A stretch of 64,000 bases of DNA from Streptomyces sp. RPA4-2 (GCF_012273515.2 NZ_CP050975.2:3038001-3102000); one strand, 5' to 3'; shown: positions 1-9,634, numbered from the stretch's first letter. Numbers and translations are program-made. The notes: a model not told the origin generated them from the sequence alone.

Positions 1-2363
1 CCTCCTCCGCCTCGCTCTACGACGTCGGCTTCAACCACTTCTTCCGCGGCAAGGACGGGGGCGACGGCGGTGACCAGATCTTCTTCCAGGGTCACGCGTC
101 CCCCGGCATCTACGCCCGCGCGTTCCTGCTCGACCGGCTGAGCGAGCAGCGGCTCGACGCGTTCCGCCAGGAGAAGTCGAAGGCGCCGTACGGGCTGTCC
201 TCATACCCGCACCCGCGGCTGATGCCGGACTTCTGGGAGTTCCCGACCGTCTCGATGGGCCTCGGCCCGCTCGGCGCGATCTTCCAGGCGCGGATGAACC
301 GCTACATGGAGGCGCGCGGTATCGCGGACACCTCCGCGTCGCACGTCTGGGCGTTCCTCGGGGACGGCGAGATGGACGAGCCGGAATCGCTCGGACAGTT
401 GTCCATCGCGGCTCGGGAGGGCCTCGACAACCTGACCTTCGTGGTCAACTGCAACCTCCAGCGTCTCGACGGCCCGGTGCGCGGCAACGGCAAGATCATC
501 CAGGAGCTGGAGTCACAGTTCCGGGGCGCCGGATGGAACGTCATCAAGCTGGTGTGGGACCGCAGTTGGGACCCGCTGCTGGCGCAGGACCGCGACGGCA
601 TCCTCGTCAACAAGCTGAACACCACGCCCGACGGCCAGTTCCAGACGTACGCCACCGAGACCGGTTCGTACATCCGCGACCACTTCTTCGGCGACGACCA
701 CCGGCTGCGCGCCATGGTCGAGGGCATGACCGACGACCAGATCCTGCACCTGGGCCGCGGCGGTCACGACCACAAGAAGATCTACGCGGCGTTCTCGGCG
801 GCCAAGGCGCACGCGGGCCAGCCGACGGTGATCCTGGCGCAGACGGTCAAGGGCTGGACGCTCGGGCCGAACTTCGAGGGCCGCAACGCCACGCACCAGA
901 TGAAGAAGCTGACGGTCGCCGACCTCAAGGGCTTCCGCGACCGGCTGCACCTGCCGATCTCCGACAGGGAGCTGGAGGACGGCGCGCCGCCGTACTACCA
1001 CCCGGGCCGCAACTCCGAAGAGATCCAGTACATGCACGACCGGCGCAAGGGACTCGGCGGCTACGTCCCGACGCGTGTCGTGCGCGCGAAGCCGCTGGAG
1101 CTTCCCGAGGACAAGACGTACGCGAGCGTGAAGAAGGGTTCGGGTCAGCAGTCGATCGCCACGACCATGGCGTTCGTACGGCTTCTGAAGGACCTCATGC
1201 GGGACAAGGAGATCGGCAAGCGGTTCGTGCTGATCGCGCCCGACGAGTACCGCACCTTCGGCATGGACTCCTTCTTCCCGAGCGCGAAGATCTACAACCC
1301 GCTCGGTCAGCAGTACGAGTCCGTGGACCGCGATCTGCTGCTCGCGTACAAGGAGTCGCCGACCGGTCAGATGCTGCACGACGGCATCTCGGAGGCGGGC
1401 TGCACCGCCTCGCTGATCGCGGCGGGCTCGGCGTACGCCACGCACGGCGAGCCGCTGATCCCCGTCTACGTCTTCTACTCGATGTTCGGTTTCCAGCGCA
1501 CCGGTGACCAGTTCTGGCAGATGGCCGACCAGTTGGCGCGCGGTTTCGTGCTCGGCGCGACCGCCGGCCGTACGACGCTGACCGGCGAGGGACTGCAGCA
1601 CGCGGACGGCCACTCCCAGCTGCTCGCCTCGACGAACCCGGGCTGTGTCGCGTACGACCCGGCGTACGGCTTCGAGATCGCGCACATCGTGAAGGACGGT
1701 CTGCGCCGGATGTACGGTCCGGACGCGGAGGACGTCTTCTACTACCTCACCGTCTACAACGAGCCGATCCAGCACCCGGCGGAGCCGGCGAACGTCGACG
1801 TGGAGGGCATCCTCAAGGGCGTCCACCGCTTCAGCGAGGGCACTTCGGGTTCGATCCCGGCTCAGGTCCTGGCGTCGGGCGTCGCGGTTCCGTGGGCGCT
1901 GGAGGCGCAGCGGATCCTCGCCGCCGACTGGAACGTCAGGGCGGACGTCTGGTCGGCGACCTCCTGGAACGAGCTGCGGCGCGAGGCCGTCGAGGTGGAG
2001 CGGCACAATCTGCTGCATCCCGAGGAGGAGCAGCGCGTGCCGTATGTGACGCGGAAACTGAGCGGTTCCGAGGGACCGTTCGTGGCCGTGTCGGACTGGA
2101 TGCGATCGGTTCCCGACCAGATCGCGCGCTGGGTGCCGGGGACGTACCAGTCGCTGGGCGCGGACGGTTTCGGCTTCGCGGACACCCGCGGGGCGGCGCG
2201 GCGCTTCTTCCACATCGACGCGCAGTCGATCGTGGTCGCGGTGCTGACCGAGCTGGCCCGTGAGGGCAAGGTCGACCGGTCGGTGCTGAAGCAGGCGATC
2301 GACCGCTACCAGCTGCTCGAAGTGGCGGCGGCCGATCCCGGAGCCGCCGGCGGCGACGCGTAG
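1..2363 (+). CDS. aceE: pyruvate dehydrogenase E1 component, homodimeric type (5' end cut by window)
   Basis: This thiamine-diphosphate enzyme decarboxylates pyruvate and acetylates the lipoyl domain of E2 in the pyruvate dehydrogenase complex. The reading frame is open from base 3, so the gene begins outside the window; about 786 residues are visible against roughly 900 for the family. The thiamine-diphosphate motif is clear: [10 protein letters not shown] followed by [24 protein letters not shown] near the left edge and YYLTVYNEP further on are typical of AceE. Streptomycetes use this single-chain AcnE-like form with a separate E2. A strong hairpin terminator follows 22 bases after the stop, so it is the last gene of its transcript. 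Confidence 0.97.
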   Translation, partial: SSASLYDVGFNHFFRGKDGGDGGDQIFFQGHASPGIYARAFLLDRLSEQRLDAFRQEKSKAPYGLSSYPHPRLMPDFWEFPTVSMGLGPLGAIFQARMNRYMEARGIADTSASHVWAFLGDGEMDEPESLGQLSIAAREGLDNLTFVVNCNLQRLDGPVRGNGKIIQELESQFRGAGWNVIKLVWDRSWDPLLAQDRDGILVNKLNTTPDGQFQTYATETGSYIRDHFFGDDHRLRAMVEGMTDDQILHLGRGGHDHKKIYAAFSAAKAHAGQPTVILAQTVKGWTLGPNFEGRNATHQMKKLTVADLKGFRDRLHLPISDRELEDGAPPYYHPGRNSEEIQYMHDRRKGLGGYVPTRVVRAKPLELPEDKTYASVKKGSGQQSIATTMAFVRLLKDLMRDKEIGKRFVLIAPDEYRTFGMDSFFPSAKIYNPLGQQYESVDRDLLLAYKESPTGQMLHDGISEAGCTASLIAAGSAYATHGEPLIPVYVFYSMFGFQRTGDQFWQMADQLARGFVLGATAGRTTLTGEGLQHADGHSQLLASTNPGCVAYDPAYGFEIAHIVKDGLRRMYGPDAEDVFYYLTVYNEPIQHPAEPANVDVEGILKGVHRFSEGTSGSIPAQVLASGVAVPWALEAQRILAADWNVRADVWSATSWNELRREAVEVERHNLLHPEEEQRVPYVTRKLSGSEGPFVAVSDWMRSVPDQIARWVPGTYQSLGADGFGFADTRGAARRFFHIDAQSIVVAVLTELAREGKVDRSVLKQAIDRYQLLEVAAADPGAAGGDA

Positions 2364-2385
2364 GACCCGCCTGCGTCGGCCGTGT

Positions 2386-2420
2386 GAGGGGCGGCGGAGC
2401 CTTGAGCTCCGCCGCCCCTC
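2386..2420 (+). terminator. strong hairpin terminator after aceE
   Basis: A perfect 15-bp inverted repeat (2386-2400 and 2406-2420) with a 5-base loop CTTGA is followed by a T-rich stretch (CGTCTTTCTT). It separates aceE from the channel gene. Confidence 0.85.
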
Positions 2421-2444
2421 CGTCTTTCTTCCTACGATGCGGGT

Positions 2445-3221
2445 ATGAAAGAGCTATCGGCACAGGACCGTTGGGAGCAGCGCACGCAACGGCCCCTGCT
2501 GGCGCTCGCGGTGGCGTTCGCCCTGGCCTACGCCGTGCCGATCGTGGACAGTGACGCCTCTCCCGCCGTGGCGGTGGCGTGCACGGCGGTGGAGTGGACG
2601 GTGTGGGGGTCCTTCGCCGTCGACTACCTCGTACGGCTCCTGCTCGTCCGGCGCCGGGGGGAGTTCGTCCGGACGCACTGGCTGGACCTGTGCGCGGTGA
2701 TCCTGCCGATCCTTCAGCCGCTGCGGCTGCTGCGGCTGGTCGCCACGCTGACCCTGGTCGGGCGGCGGGCCCGGATGGCCTCGCAGATCCAGCTGACGAC
2801 CTATGTCGGGGGCGCGGTGATCGGGCTGCTCATGTTCGGTTCGCTCGCGGTGCTGTCGGTGGAGCGGGAGTCTCCGAACGGGAACATCAAGACGCTGGGT
2901 GACGCGGTGTGGTGGTCGTTCACGACGATGACGACGGTGGGGTACGGGGACCACGCGCCGACCACGGGGATGGGCCGTATCCTCGCGGTCGGTCTGATGC
3001 TCTCCGGTATCGCCCTGCTCGGTGTCGTCACCGCCAACATCGCGGCGTGGTTCATCTCGCGCTTCGAGAAGGACGACGTGGAGGAGCGCCGGCAGACGGC
3101 GGCGATCGAGGCGCTGACGGAGGAGGTGCGGGCGCTTCGCGCGGAGGTCGCCGCGCTGTCGGGCGTCCGGGAGATCGTCCTGCCCCCCGCGCCCGGGGTG
3201 GCGGAGGAGCACGCGCGCTGA
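2445..3221 (+). CDS. voltage-gated-type potassium channel, six-TM subunit
   Basis: This 258-residue membrane protein has the arrangement of a tetrameric K+ channel subunit. Hydrophobic segments occur near residues 15-35, 45-68 and 75-92, followed by an Arg-rich S4-like stretch (RLLRLVATLTLVGRRARM), a pore unit with selectivity filter TMTTVGYGDH, and a last helix near residues 185-205. The C-terminal 45 residues are charged and heptad-like (EALTEEVRALRAEVAAL), a likely coiled coil for assembly. The start at 2445 is chosen because a TACGAT box lies 6 bases upstream, the usual geometry of leaderless Streptomyces transcripts. It is convergent with the MFS gene. Its physiological role cannot be read from sequence. 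Confidence 0.88.
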   Translation: MKELSAQDRWEQRTQRPLLALAVAFALAYAVPIVDSDASPAVAVACTAVEWTVWGSFAVDYLVRLLLVRRRGEFVRTHWLDLCAVILPILQPLRLLRLVATLTLVGRRARMASQIQLTTYVGGAVIGLLMFGSLAVLSVERESPNGNIKTLGDAVWWSFTTMTTVGYGDHAPTTGMGRILAVGLMLSGIALLGVVTANIAAWFISRFEKDDVEERRQTAAIEALTEEVRALRAEVAALSGVREIVLPPAPGVAEEHAR

Positions 3222-3373
3222 CGGACGCGGCCGCGGGGCCGTCCGTCTCGGAACTGCGGGCGCGCTGCCCCCCTCCGACAGCGCGCCGCAGATCCGTTCG
3301 CCCCCGTGTTCGTGCGGAGGGCGTGACCCACTGTGACCTGCGGCGCGTGCCGAACGGGTGGGATCTTGAGCGG

Positions 3374-3394
3374 TATCACCCGGAAGGGTGAAAC
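3374..3394. terminator. possible bidirectional hairpin between convergent genes
   Basis: In the 191-base gap between the channel gene and the MFS gene, TCACCC-GGAA-GGGTGA (3376-3391) forms a short 6-bp hairpin with a GNRA-type loop. It has no T tract, so terminator function is only suggested. The rest of the gap shows nothing recognisable. Confidence 0.4.
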
Positions 3395-3412
3395 CGGGCT
3401 GGAATGCGCCGG

Positions 3413-5035
3413 TCAGATGTGACCGGCACCCGCGCCCGCGGCGTCCGCGTTCTCGCCCCTCTTGGTGAGCAGCGCGACGAAGACCGCGACCACGGCCACC
3501 ACGGCCGCGACCAGGCAGGCCAGGCTCATGCCGGAGACGAACGTGTCGTGGGCGACGGTCGTGATCTTGGCCGCGAGTTCGGGCGGGGTGCCCTTGGCCA
3601 CCGGTGCGGCGCCGACCTGGACGGCCTGCGAGGCCTGGTCGAGCTGGGCCGGGGTGAGCGGCGGAAGCTTGGCGTCGGCCCAGTTGCCCGCGAGGTCGCC
3701 GTCGACCTTGGAGGCCATCACGGCGCCCAGGACCGCCGTGCCGAGGCTGCCGCCGATCTGCATCGCGGCCTGCTGGAGACCGCCGGCGACACCGGAGAGC
3801 TCCATCGGCGCGTTGCCCACGATGACCTCGGTGGCGCCGACCATGACCGGGGCGAGCCCGAGGCCGAGACCGGCGAACCAGAGCGACATGACCGCGCCGC
3901 TGGTGCCCGTGTCCAGCGTGGACATGCCGTACATGGAGATCGCGGTGAGGGCCATGCCGCCCGCCAGGGGGATGCGCGGGCCCGTCTTGGTGATCAGGGC
4001 GCCGGCCAGCGGGGAGCCCACGATCATCATTCCGGTGAGCGGGAGCAGGTGCAGCCCGGCGTCGACCGGGCTCATGCCGTGCACGTTCTGCAGGTAGAAG
4101 GTGACGAAGAACAGGCCGCCCAGGAAGGCGATGGCCATCAGCACCATGAGGACCACGCCCGCCGACAGCGGTACGGAGCGGAACAGGCCCAGCGGGATGA
4201 GCGGCTCCGCGACCCGCGTCTCCCAGAGGGCGAAGAGCGCGAAACCGAGCACCGAGGCGCCCAGGAAGGTCCAGGTGAGGCCGGCGCCCCAGCCCCAGGC
4301 CGGGGCCTTGATGAGCGCCCAGACCAGGCAGAACATCGCGCCGGAGAGCAGGGCGATGCCGGGGATGTCGAAGGAGCGCGGGGCGTTCTGCGCGCGGTGG
4401 TCGGTCAGGATCAGCAGGCCGAGGACCAGCGCGGCGACACCGACCGGGACGTTGATGAAGAAGACCGACTGCCAGCTCACGTGCTGGACCAGCAGGCCGC
4501 CGAGGATCGGGCCGCCCGCGGTGGAGGCGCCGATGACCATGCCCCAGATACCGATCGCCATGTTCAGCTTCTCGGCCGGGAAGGTGGCCCGCAGCAGGCC
4601 GAGGGCGGCCGGCATGAGCAGCGCGCCGAACAGGCCCTGGAAGACACGGAAGGTGACCACCAGGGCGATACTGTCGGACAGGCCGATGGCCCCGGAGGCC
4701 GCGGCGAAGCCGACCACACCGATCAGGAAGGTCTGGCGGTGCCCGAAGCGGTCGCCGAGCTTGCCCGCGGTGATCAGGGTGACCGCGAGCGCGAGGAAGT
4801 ACCCGTTGGTGATCCACTGGACGTCCGCGAAGCTCGCGCCCAGGTCCTTCTGGATGGCCGGGTTGGCGATGGCGACGATGGTGCCGTCCAGGGCGACCAT
4901 CATGACGCCGACGGCGACGGTGAACAGGGTGAACCACGGGTGGCCGCGCAGCCCGGAGGCCCCCGGCGGATCCGACGGGGCGAGTGGCGTCCTGTCCCCG
5001 GACCCCGTCGTGTCGATGGTGGTCTGACTAGTCAT
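3413..5035 (-). CDS. MFS drug exporter, DHA2 family (14 TM, EmrB/QacA type)
   Basis: This 540-residue integral membrane transporter probably exports drugs or other toxic hydrophobic compounds using the proton gradient. About 14 hydrophobic segments fit the DHA2 family. Visible signatures are LDGTIVAIANPAIQKDLG in the first segment, GKLGDRFGHR (motif A) in the second loop, and GASTAGGPILGG (antiporter motif C) in the fifth segment. A long external loop near residues 420-490 (KVDGDLAGNWADAKLPPL) before the last helices is also usual for the family. It is transcribed divergently from a TetR regulator 111 bases away, a standard repressor-exporter pair. The substrate is not predictable. Confidence 0.93.
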   Translation of the reverse strand: MTSQTTIDTTGSGDRTPLAPSDPPGASGLRGHPWFTLFTVAVGVMMVALDGTIVAIANPAIQKDLGASFADVQWITNGYFLALAVTLITAGKLGDRFGHRQTFLIGVVGFAAASGAIGLSDSIALVVTFRVFQGLFGALLMPAALGLLRATFPAEKLNMAIGIWGMVIGASTAGGPILGGLLVQHVSWQSVFFINVPVGVAALVLGLLILTDHRAQNAPRSFDIPGIALLSGAMFCLVWALIKAPAWGWGAGLTWTFLGASVLGFALFALWETRVAEPLIPLGLFRSVPLSAGVVLMVLMAIAFLGGLFFVTFYLQNVHGMSPVDAGLHLLPLTGMMIVGSPLAGALITKTGPRIPLAGGMALTAISMYGMSTLDTGTSGAVMSLWFAGLGLGLAPVMVGATEVIVGNAPMELSGVAGGLQQAAMQIGGSLGTAVLGAVMASKVDGDLAGNWADAKLPPLTPAQLDQASQAVQVGAAPVAKGTPPELAAKITTVAHDTFVSGMSLACLVAAVVAVVAVFVALLTKRGENADAAGAGAGHI

Positions 5036-5047
5036 GCGTCGAGGCTA

Positions 5048-5098
5048 GTGACAGCCGCTGACAATTGACAAACCAATTCACAAGTCGGTAACTGTCAC
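5048..5098. promoter_or_regulatory. shared MFS/TetR promoter-operator region
   Basis: The divergent spacer holds an outer inverted repeat GTGACAG (5048-5054) / CTGTCAC (5092-5098) and an inner AATTG/CAATT pair. On the + strand TTGACA (5065-5070), 17 bases, then GTAACT (5088-5093) is a plausible promoter for the TetR gene. TetR autoregulation through the repeats is inference. Confidence 0.55.
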
Positions 5099-5146
5099 GT
5101 CACTCACGAGTACGCTGAGCTGGACGGGAGAACGGAAGAGGACCCC

Positions 5147-5806
5147 ATGGACACGACCCCCGTCACACAGATGGCGCCGCGTCCGGGCCTGCGCGAGCGC
5201 AAGAAGCAGCGCACCCGGGACGCGCTGCTGCGGGCCGCCCTCGAACTGTTCGTCACCCAGGGCTACGAACGCACGACCGTGGACGAGATCGCCGAGGCCG
5301 TCGACGTCTCGCAGCGCACCTTCTTCCGCTACTTCGCGGGCAAGGAGGACGTCGCCCTGTTCACCCAGGGCATCGCCGAGTCGCGCTTCCTCGCCGCCGT
5401 CCGTGAACGCCCGCCCCACGAAGCCCCGTTGGAGACACTCCGCGGTGCCGTGCTGGAGGGCTGGGACACCATCAGCGAGGCGGTCGAGGCGGTGGTCCCG
5501 ATCGAACTGCACATGCGCGCCCACCGGTTGATCGAGGCGACGCCCGCGCTGCTCGCCGCCCATCTGCGCCGTTCCGCCGAGCTGGAGGACGAGATCGCCC
5601 GGGTGATCGCCGAGCGCGAGGGGCTCGACGTGGACACGGATCCGAGACCGCGGGTCGCGGTGGCCGTCTTCTGCGGAGTGATGCGGGTGACGCACCGGAT
5701 GTGGGGCGCGGGCGAGGACGACAGTATCGAGGCGATCCGCGCGCTGACCGTCACACATCTCGACCAGCTGGGGCCCGCATTGGCGGAGAAGTGGCGCACG
5801 GAATGA
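5147..5806 (+). CDS. TetR family regulator, divergent to MFS exporter
   Basis: This 219-residue protein has a classical TetR N-terminal DNA-binding domain at about residues 18-65. The pattern ALELFVTQGYERTTVDEIA followed by VDVSQRTFFRYFAGKEDV covers helices 1-4, including the recognition helix and the FxxKxxL-like end. The C-terminal ligand-binding half is alpha-helical and Streptomyces-specific in sequence. Its position back to back with the DHA2 exporter suggests that it represses that gene and itself, released by an exported compound. A purine-rich GGAAGAGGA sequence lies upstream of the ATG. No effector can be named. Confidence 0.9.
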   Translation: MDTTPVTQMAPRPGLRERKKQRTRDALLRAALELFVTQGYERTTVDEIAEAVDVSQRTFFRYFAGKEDVALFTQGIAESRFLAAVRERPPHEAPLETLRGAVLEGWDTISEAVEAVVPIELHMRAHRLIEATPALLAAHLRRSAELEDEIARVIAEREGLDVDTDPRPRVAVAVFCGVMRVTHRMWGAGEDDSIEAIRALTVTHLDQLGPALAEKWRTE

Positions 5807-5937
5807 GCAACTCCGCGCACACAACGTCACTATTTATCTGAAACTGAACCCGCTTTGCCCCAATTACCCCGCCAGAAACGTGATCCCCACCACTCGTTTA
5901 ACGGGAGGCACCCCTCTTCTCCTAGGGTGTCCTCTCA

Positions 5938-7155
5938 GTGACTTCCTTCGACACATCTCCCCAACTGAACGTCTGGCGCGCGTTGCTCGCGCTGGCCGTG
6001 GTTTTCGTGATGCTGACCACCAGTGGCTGGACAGCGGTCCACAGCCATCGGGGGGCAACCCCCCTCCAGGCGTCCCGCTCCGCGTGGCAGCACGGCCGGG
6101 TCGCCGGACAGGCTCTCCCGGACCCCGACTCCGCACCGGGCCGCCTGTCCCGCTTCTTCGCCTCGCTCGACGCCCGCCAGCGCGGCCGGCTGGCGCACCG
6201 CTACCCGCTCGCGGTCGGCAACATGAACGGCGCGCCCGTACGGCTGCGCTACACGGCCAACCGCATCGCCATCGGGCAGCAGCGCGGGATCGAGCTCGGG
6301 CGCATGCACGACAACCGGCTCTCGTCCCTCGGGCACCAGGAGGCCGGCCGCCGCATGCACCGCTACGAGGCGATGCTGCACAAGGGCCGCACCTTCCTCG
6401 CCTTCGATCCCATGGGCTCGGGCCGGGTCGCCGAGGTCTTCGGCAACCTCGACAGGGCCCAGCGGATCTCCGTCGTGGTACCCGGCGTCGACACCGACCT
6501 GCTCACCTTCCAGCGCACCAACAAGAAGTACTCGGCACCGGTCGGCATGGCGACCTCCCTCTACGGGGCGGAGCGCGCGGCGAGCCCCCGGACGCGTACG
6601 GCCGTGATCGCCTGGGCCGACTACACCGCACCCAGCGGACTCGGCATGGACGCGGCCACCGGCGTCCGCGCGCAGGAAGGCGCGGTCCGGCTGAACGCGC
6701 TGCTGCGCGCGCTGCCCGGCAAGGCCCCCGTCGCCCTGTACTGCCACAGCTACGGCTCGGTGCTGTGCGGTGTCGCCGCTCACACGCTGCCCTCCCGGGT
6801 CTCCGACATAGCGGTCGCGGGCAGTCCCGGCATGCGGGCCGACAAGGCCTCGGCGCTGCACACCTCCGCCCGCGTCTGGGCGATGCGGGACTCCGACGAC
6901 TGGATCCAGGACGTCCCGTACCTCGAGTTCGGCGGCCTCGGACACGGCGCCGACCCGGTGTCGAAGGCGTTCGGCGCGCGGGTGCTGTCCGCCCGGGACG
7001 CGAAGGGCCACGGCGGATATTTCGAGCCCGGTACGGAGAGCCTGCGCAACTTCGCCGACATCGGCGTTGGCGCATACGACTCGGTATCGTGCGCGCACGA
7101 CGACGACGTCTGCCGGCAGGACCTGCCCGCCACCTCCGCGGCGGGACGCGCGTAG
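5938..7155 (+). CDS. alpha/beta hydrolase (DUF1023 type) with N-terminal membrane anchor
   Basis: The 405-residue product starts with a hydrophobic segment (about residues 15-38, ALLALAVVFVMLTTSGW) that acts as an uncleaved anchor or signal peptide. It continues into a DUF1023 alpha/beta-hydrolase fold. A core strand VVVPGVDTD and the nucleophile elbow CHSYGSV, with Ser at about residue 271, are visible. A later Asp (MRDSDDWI) and His (AKGHGGYFEPGTESL) are candidates for the rest of the triad. Such proteins are common in streptomycetes and presumed to be cell-surface esterases or lipases of unknown substrate. The GTG at 5938 is the only start that keeps the whole hydrophobic segment with its N-region. 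Confidence 0.83.
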   Translation: MTSFDTSPQLNVWRALLALAVVFVMLTTSGWTAVHSHRGATPLQASRSAWQHGRVAGQALPDPDSAPGRLSRFFASLDARQRGRLAHRYPLAVGNMNGAPVRLRYTANRIAIGQQRGIELGRMHDNRLSSLGHQEAGRRMHRYEAMLHKGRTFLAFDPMGSGRVAEVFGNLDRAQRISVVVPGVDTDLLTFQRTNKKYSAPVGMATSLYGAERAASPRTRTAVIAWADYTAPSGLGMDAATGVRAQEGAVRLNALLRALPGKAPVALYCHSYGSVLCGVAAHTLPSRVSDIAVAGSPGMRADKASALHTSARVWAMRDSDDWIQDVPYLEFGGLGHGADPVSKAFGARVLSARDAKGHGGYFEPGTESLRNFADIGVGAYDSVSCAHDDDVCRQDLPATSAAGRA

Positions 7156-7222
7156 AGGACCGAAGAAGTGCGGCCCGCCCGGGGAGGGGACTCCGGCGGG
7201 CGCGCCGCTTACGATGGCCCTC

Positions 7223-8077
7223 ATGGGTGACGTACTGGCCGGATTTCATGCCGCCTGGGAGTTCGAGTCCGACTCCGTGCTCATCCGCTTCGAGCGGGGG
7301 AGCCGTACACCGAAGCTGTTCCAGGCGCTCGGCGAACGCCGGGTCCCCCTGGAGGCGATCGAGGCGGTCACACTGGCGCCGGGCAGGCGCGGCACGGTCG
7401 TGCTGCACGCCGTCCCGAGGGCGGGCGCCGATCCGCTGATGGACGCGGCCGCCGGGCAGCTCAAGGAGGGGTGCGACCCCTATCGGCTGGTGCTGCCCTC
7501 CGACCGGGAGACCCTCGCCGAGTACTACGCGGACGAACTGCGCGCCCGGCTGGCCGACGACGCCGGACCCCCCGAGCGCTACCTGGTCGCGGCACCCGAG
7601 GCGCCGCTGCGTTTCAAGGCGTACGACGGGAGGGCGGCCTTCGACGGCACCTCGGTGTCCTTCCGCTGGTTCTGGACCGGCGCGTCCTCCGCCAAGTGGA
7701 AGGCCGGCGACCAGAGTTTCCCGGTCGCCGGACTGAGCGGCGTCGAGTGGCGCTCCCCCGAGGTCTTCGAGGGGCATCTGCGGCTGCTGCGCCGCGAGCC
7801 CGCCGCCGCGCAGCCCGCCCAGGCCGACCAGGATCCGGCCGCCGTCGTCTTCGGACTCGGTTACGGGCCCGTCCACGAGTCGCTCCCGTTCGCGGCCTCG
7901 GTGCTCGCCGCCGTACGGGCCTCGGGCCCGGCACCGGTGGCCGTGGTCCCCGCTCCCCGCCGCGACCCGGCCGACATCGCCGACCGCATCCGTCACCTCG
8001 GCGAGCTGCACGAGGCGGGACTGGTCACGGACGAGGAGTTCACGAGGAAGAAGGCGGAGCTGCTGGCGGAGCTGTGA
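7223..8077 (+). CDS. DUF4429 protein with C-terminal SHOCT domain
   Basis: The 284-residue protein contains two DUF4429 repeats. One opens with VLAGFHAAWEFESDSVLIRFERG; the second is recognisable from FKAYDGRAAFDGTSVSFRW. It ends in a SHOCT segment (IRHLGELHEAGLVTDEEFTRKKAELL), a short module found at protein ends in many actinobacteria and thought to mediate oligomerisation. No signal peptide or membrane segment is seen, so it should be cytoplasmic. An ATG at 7214 is an alternative in-frame start; 7223 is preferred because homologues begin at the equivalent of MGDVLAGF. Function is unknown. Confidence 0.82.
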   Translation: MGDVLAGFHAAWEFESDSVLIRFERGSRTPKLFQALGERRVPLEAIEAVTLAPGRRGTVVLHAVPRAGADPLMDAAAGQLKEGCDPYRLVLPSDRETLAEYYADELRARLADDAGPPERYLVAAPEAPLRFKAYDGRAAFDGTSVSFRWFWTGASSAKWKAGDQSFPVAGLSGVEWRSPEVFEGHLRLLRREPAAAQPAQADQDPAAVVFGLGYGPVHESLPFAASVLAAVRASGPAPVAVVPAPRRDPADIADRIRHLGELHEAGLVTDEEFTRKKAELLAEL

Positions 8078-8100
8078 GACGCGCCGGCGCCGCCGCCCTC

Positions 8101-9117
8101 CTACTCCCGCCCCGCCGACGAGAACGACATGTCCGCGTACCGCTCCCCCGCCACCTTCGAGGCGATCGGTTCCAGCAGCGCCATCTCCTCGTCGCCGAGA
8201 ACGATCCGCGTGGCCGCCGCGTTCTCCTCGACCCGGCCGCGCCGCCGCGTCCCCGGAATCGGCACCGCCGCAACCCCGTACGACGCGGCCTGCCGCTGTA
8301 CCCAGGCCAGCGCGATTTGGCCGAGCGAGGCGCCGTGCGCCCCGGCTATCTCGCGTACCGGTTCCAGCAGGGCCGCGTTGACGGCAGCGTTGTCGCCGGT
8401 GAAGCGGGGCTGCTGCCGGCGGAAGTCGGTGGCGGTGAGGTCCGTGTCGGCGTTGGCGAACGATCCGGTCAGGAAACCGCGGCCGAGCGGCGAGTACGGG
8501 ACGAGCGCCACGCCCAGCTCCCCCGCCGCCGGAACCACGCCCGCCTCGATGTCCCGGCTGAACAGCGACCACTCCGACTGCACGGCCGTGATCGGGTGCA
8601 CGGCCTGCGCGGCGCGCAGCTCCCCGCCGGTGACCTCACTGAGCCCGAGGTGCTTGACCTTGCCCTCGCGCACCAGCTCGGACATGACCCCGACGGTCTC
8701 CTCGATGGGGATCTTCACGTCACGGCGGTGCATGTAGTAGAGGTCGATCACGTCGACGTCCAGCCGCTTCAGGCTCGCCTCGACGGCCTGGCGGATGTAC
8801 GGGGCGTCGTTGCGGACGACCCGCGTCGTCGGGTTGTCCGGCGGGATCGACAGGGCGAACTTCGTCGCGATGACGAGCTCGTCGCGGTGCGCCTTGAAGA
8901 ACGGCGACAGGAACCTCTCGTTCTCGCCCTGGCCGTAGGCGTCCGCGGTGTCGAAGAGCGTGACGCCGAGTTCCAGCGCCCGCTCCAGGGTGGCCCGCGC
9001 CTCGTCGGCGTCGGTGGGCCCGTACGCGAAGCTCATCCCCATGCAGCCCAGGCCTTGTGCCCCGACCTCGGGGCCGTCGGCGCCGAGCCGTACCTTCGCG
9101 ATCTTGCTGTCCGTCAT
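8101..9117 (-). CDS. aldo/keto reductase
   Basis: This 338-residue NADPH-dependent oxidoreductase is of the YajO/AKR type and reduces aldehydes or ketones. The catalytic tetrad is visible: Asp and Tyr in LFDTADAYGQGENE, Lys in VIATKFAL, and His in DLYYMHRRD. The N-terminal GLGCMGMSFAYG and the cofactor segment PIPGTRRRGRVEENAAA are typical. The ATG at 9117 has AGAGG upstream and overlaps the stop of the preceding MerR gene by four bases (ATGA), so the two are translationally coupled. Expression therefore depends on the MerR operator at 9614-9631, and the enzyme is probably the detoxifying arm of that circuit. Confidence 0.93.
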   Translation of the reverse strand: MTDSKIAKVRLGADGPEVGAQGLGCMGMSFAYGPTDADEARATLERALELGVTLFDTADAYGQGENERFLSPFFKAHRDELVIATKFALSIPPDNPTTRVVRNDAPYIRQAVEASLKRLDVDVIDLYYMHRRDVKIPIEETVGVMSELVREGKVKHLGLSEVTGGELRAAQAVHPITAVQSEWSLFSRDIEAGVVPAAGELGVALVPYSPLGRGFLTGSFANADTDLTATDFRRQQPRFTGDNAAVNAALLEPVREIAGAHGASLGQIALAWVQRQAASYGVAAVPIPGTRRRGRVEENAAATRIVLGDEEMALLEPIASKVAGERYADMSFSSAGRE

Positions 9118-9596
9118 CGGGACCTCTCCGACGCCAGGGGCCGCCCGGCGTCCGCATAGAAACTGATCTTGTGGTCGAGGACGGCCAGGGTGTCCTGGAG
9201 CTCGGCGATCCGCGCCTTCACGTCCCGGCGGGTGGCCTCCAGCAGCTCGAAGCGCTGGAGGTAGGTGTCGTCGCCCTCCCGCACCAGTTCCGCGTACCGC
9301 ACCATGTCGGCGACCGGCATACCGGTGAGCCGGAGCTTGCCGACCAGGCTCAGCCAGTCCAGGTCGCGGTTGCTGTACCGGCGCTGTCCGGTGTGCGAGC
9401 GGTCGATGTGCGGCATGAGACCGATCCGCTCGTACCAGCGCAGGGTGTGCGCGGACAGGCCGGTGAAGGCGACGACCTCGCTGATCGTGTAGCTGTCCTG
9501 GCCGTCCGGGCGCCGGTGCCGCTCGGGAGGCGCCGCGCACACATCGGTCCTGGTGCCGGTCTCGGCGGCCTCGGCCGTGGTCTCCATCACCGTCAT
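9114..9596 (-). CDS. MerR family regulator controlling the aldo/keto reductase
   Basis: The ATG at 9596 gives a product of about 160 residues. It has a MerR winged helix-turn-helix (YTISEVVAFTGLSAHTLRWYERIGLMP, in segments, then RRYSNRDLDWLSLVGKLR) preceded by about 35 disordered residues. A long dimerisation helix follows (RFELLEATRRDVKARIAELQ). There is no Cys-rich metal-binding end, so the inducer is probably organic or redox. ATG 9596 is favoured because the promoter -10 hexamer ends at 9604, which puts the transcript start on or beside this ATG (leaderless). GTG 9605 and ATG 9587 are other in-frame options. It autoregulates an operon with the reductase, by inference from the operator. 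Confidence 0.88.
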   Translation of the reverse strand: MTVMETTAEAAETGTRTDVCAAPPERHRRPDGQDSYTISEVVAFTGLSAHTLRWYERIGLMPHIDRSHTGQRRYSNRDLDWLSLVGKLRLTGMPVADMVRYAELVREGDDTYLQRFELLEATRRDVKARIAELQDTLAVLDHKISFYADAGRPLASERSR

Positions 9597-9603
9597 GACC
9601 TCC

Positions 9604-9634
9604 ACGCTAAAACCTTGGAGTGCACTCCAAGCAA
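9604..9634 (-). promoter_or_regulatory. MerR-type promoter with perfect palindromic operator
   Basis: An 18-bp perfect palindrome CTTGGAGTGCACTCCAAG (9614-9631) sits between TTGCTT (-35, 9634-9629) and TAGCGT (-10, 9609-9604) on the minus strand. The spacer is 19 bp. A stretched 19-20 bp spacer with a central palindrome is the hallmark of MerR-activated promoters. Confidence 0.88.

Noticed and set aside
2454..4937. An 827-codon minus-strand frame across the channel and MFS genes
   Set aside because: It crosses two genes supported by family motifs and is in the wrong phase for the MFS protein.
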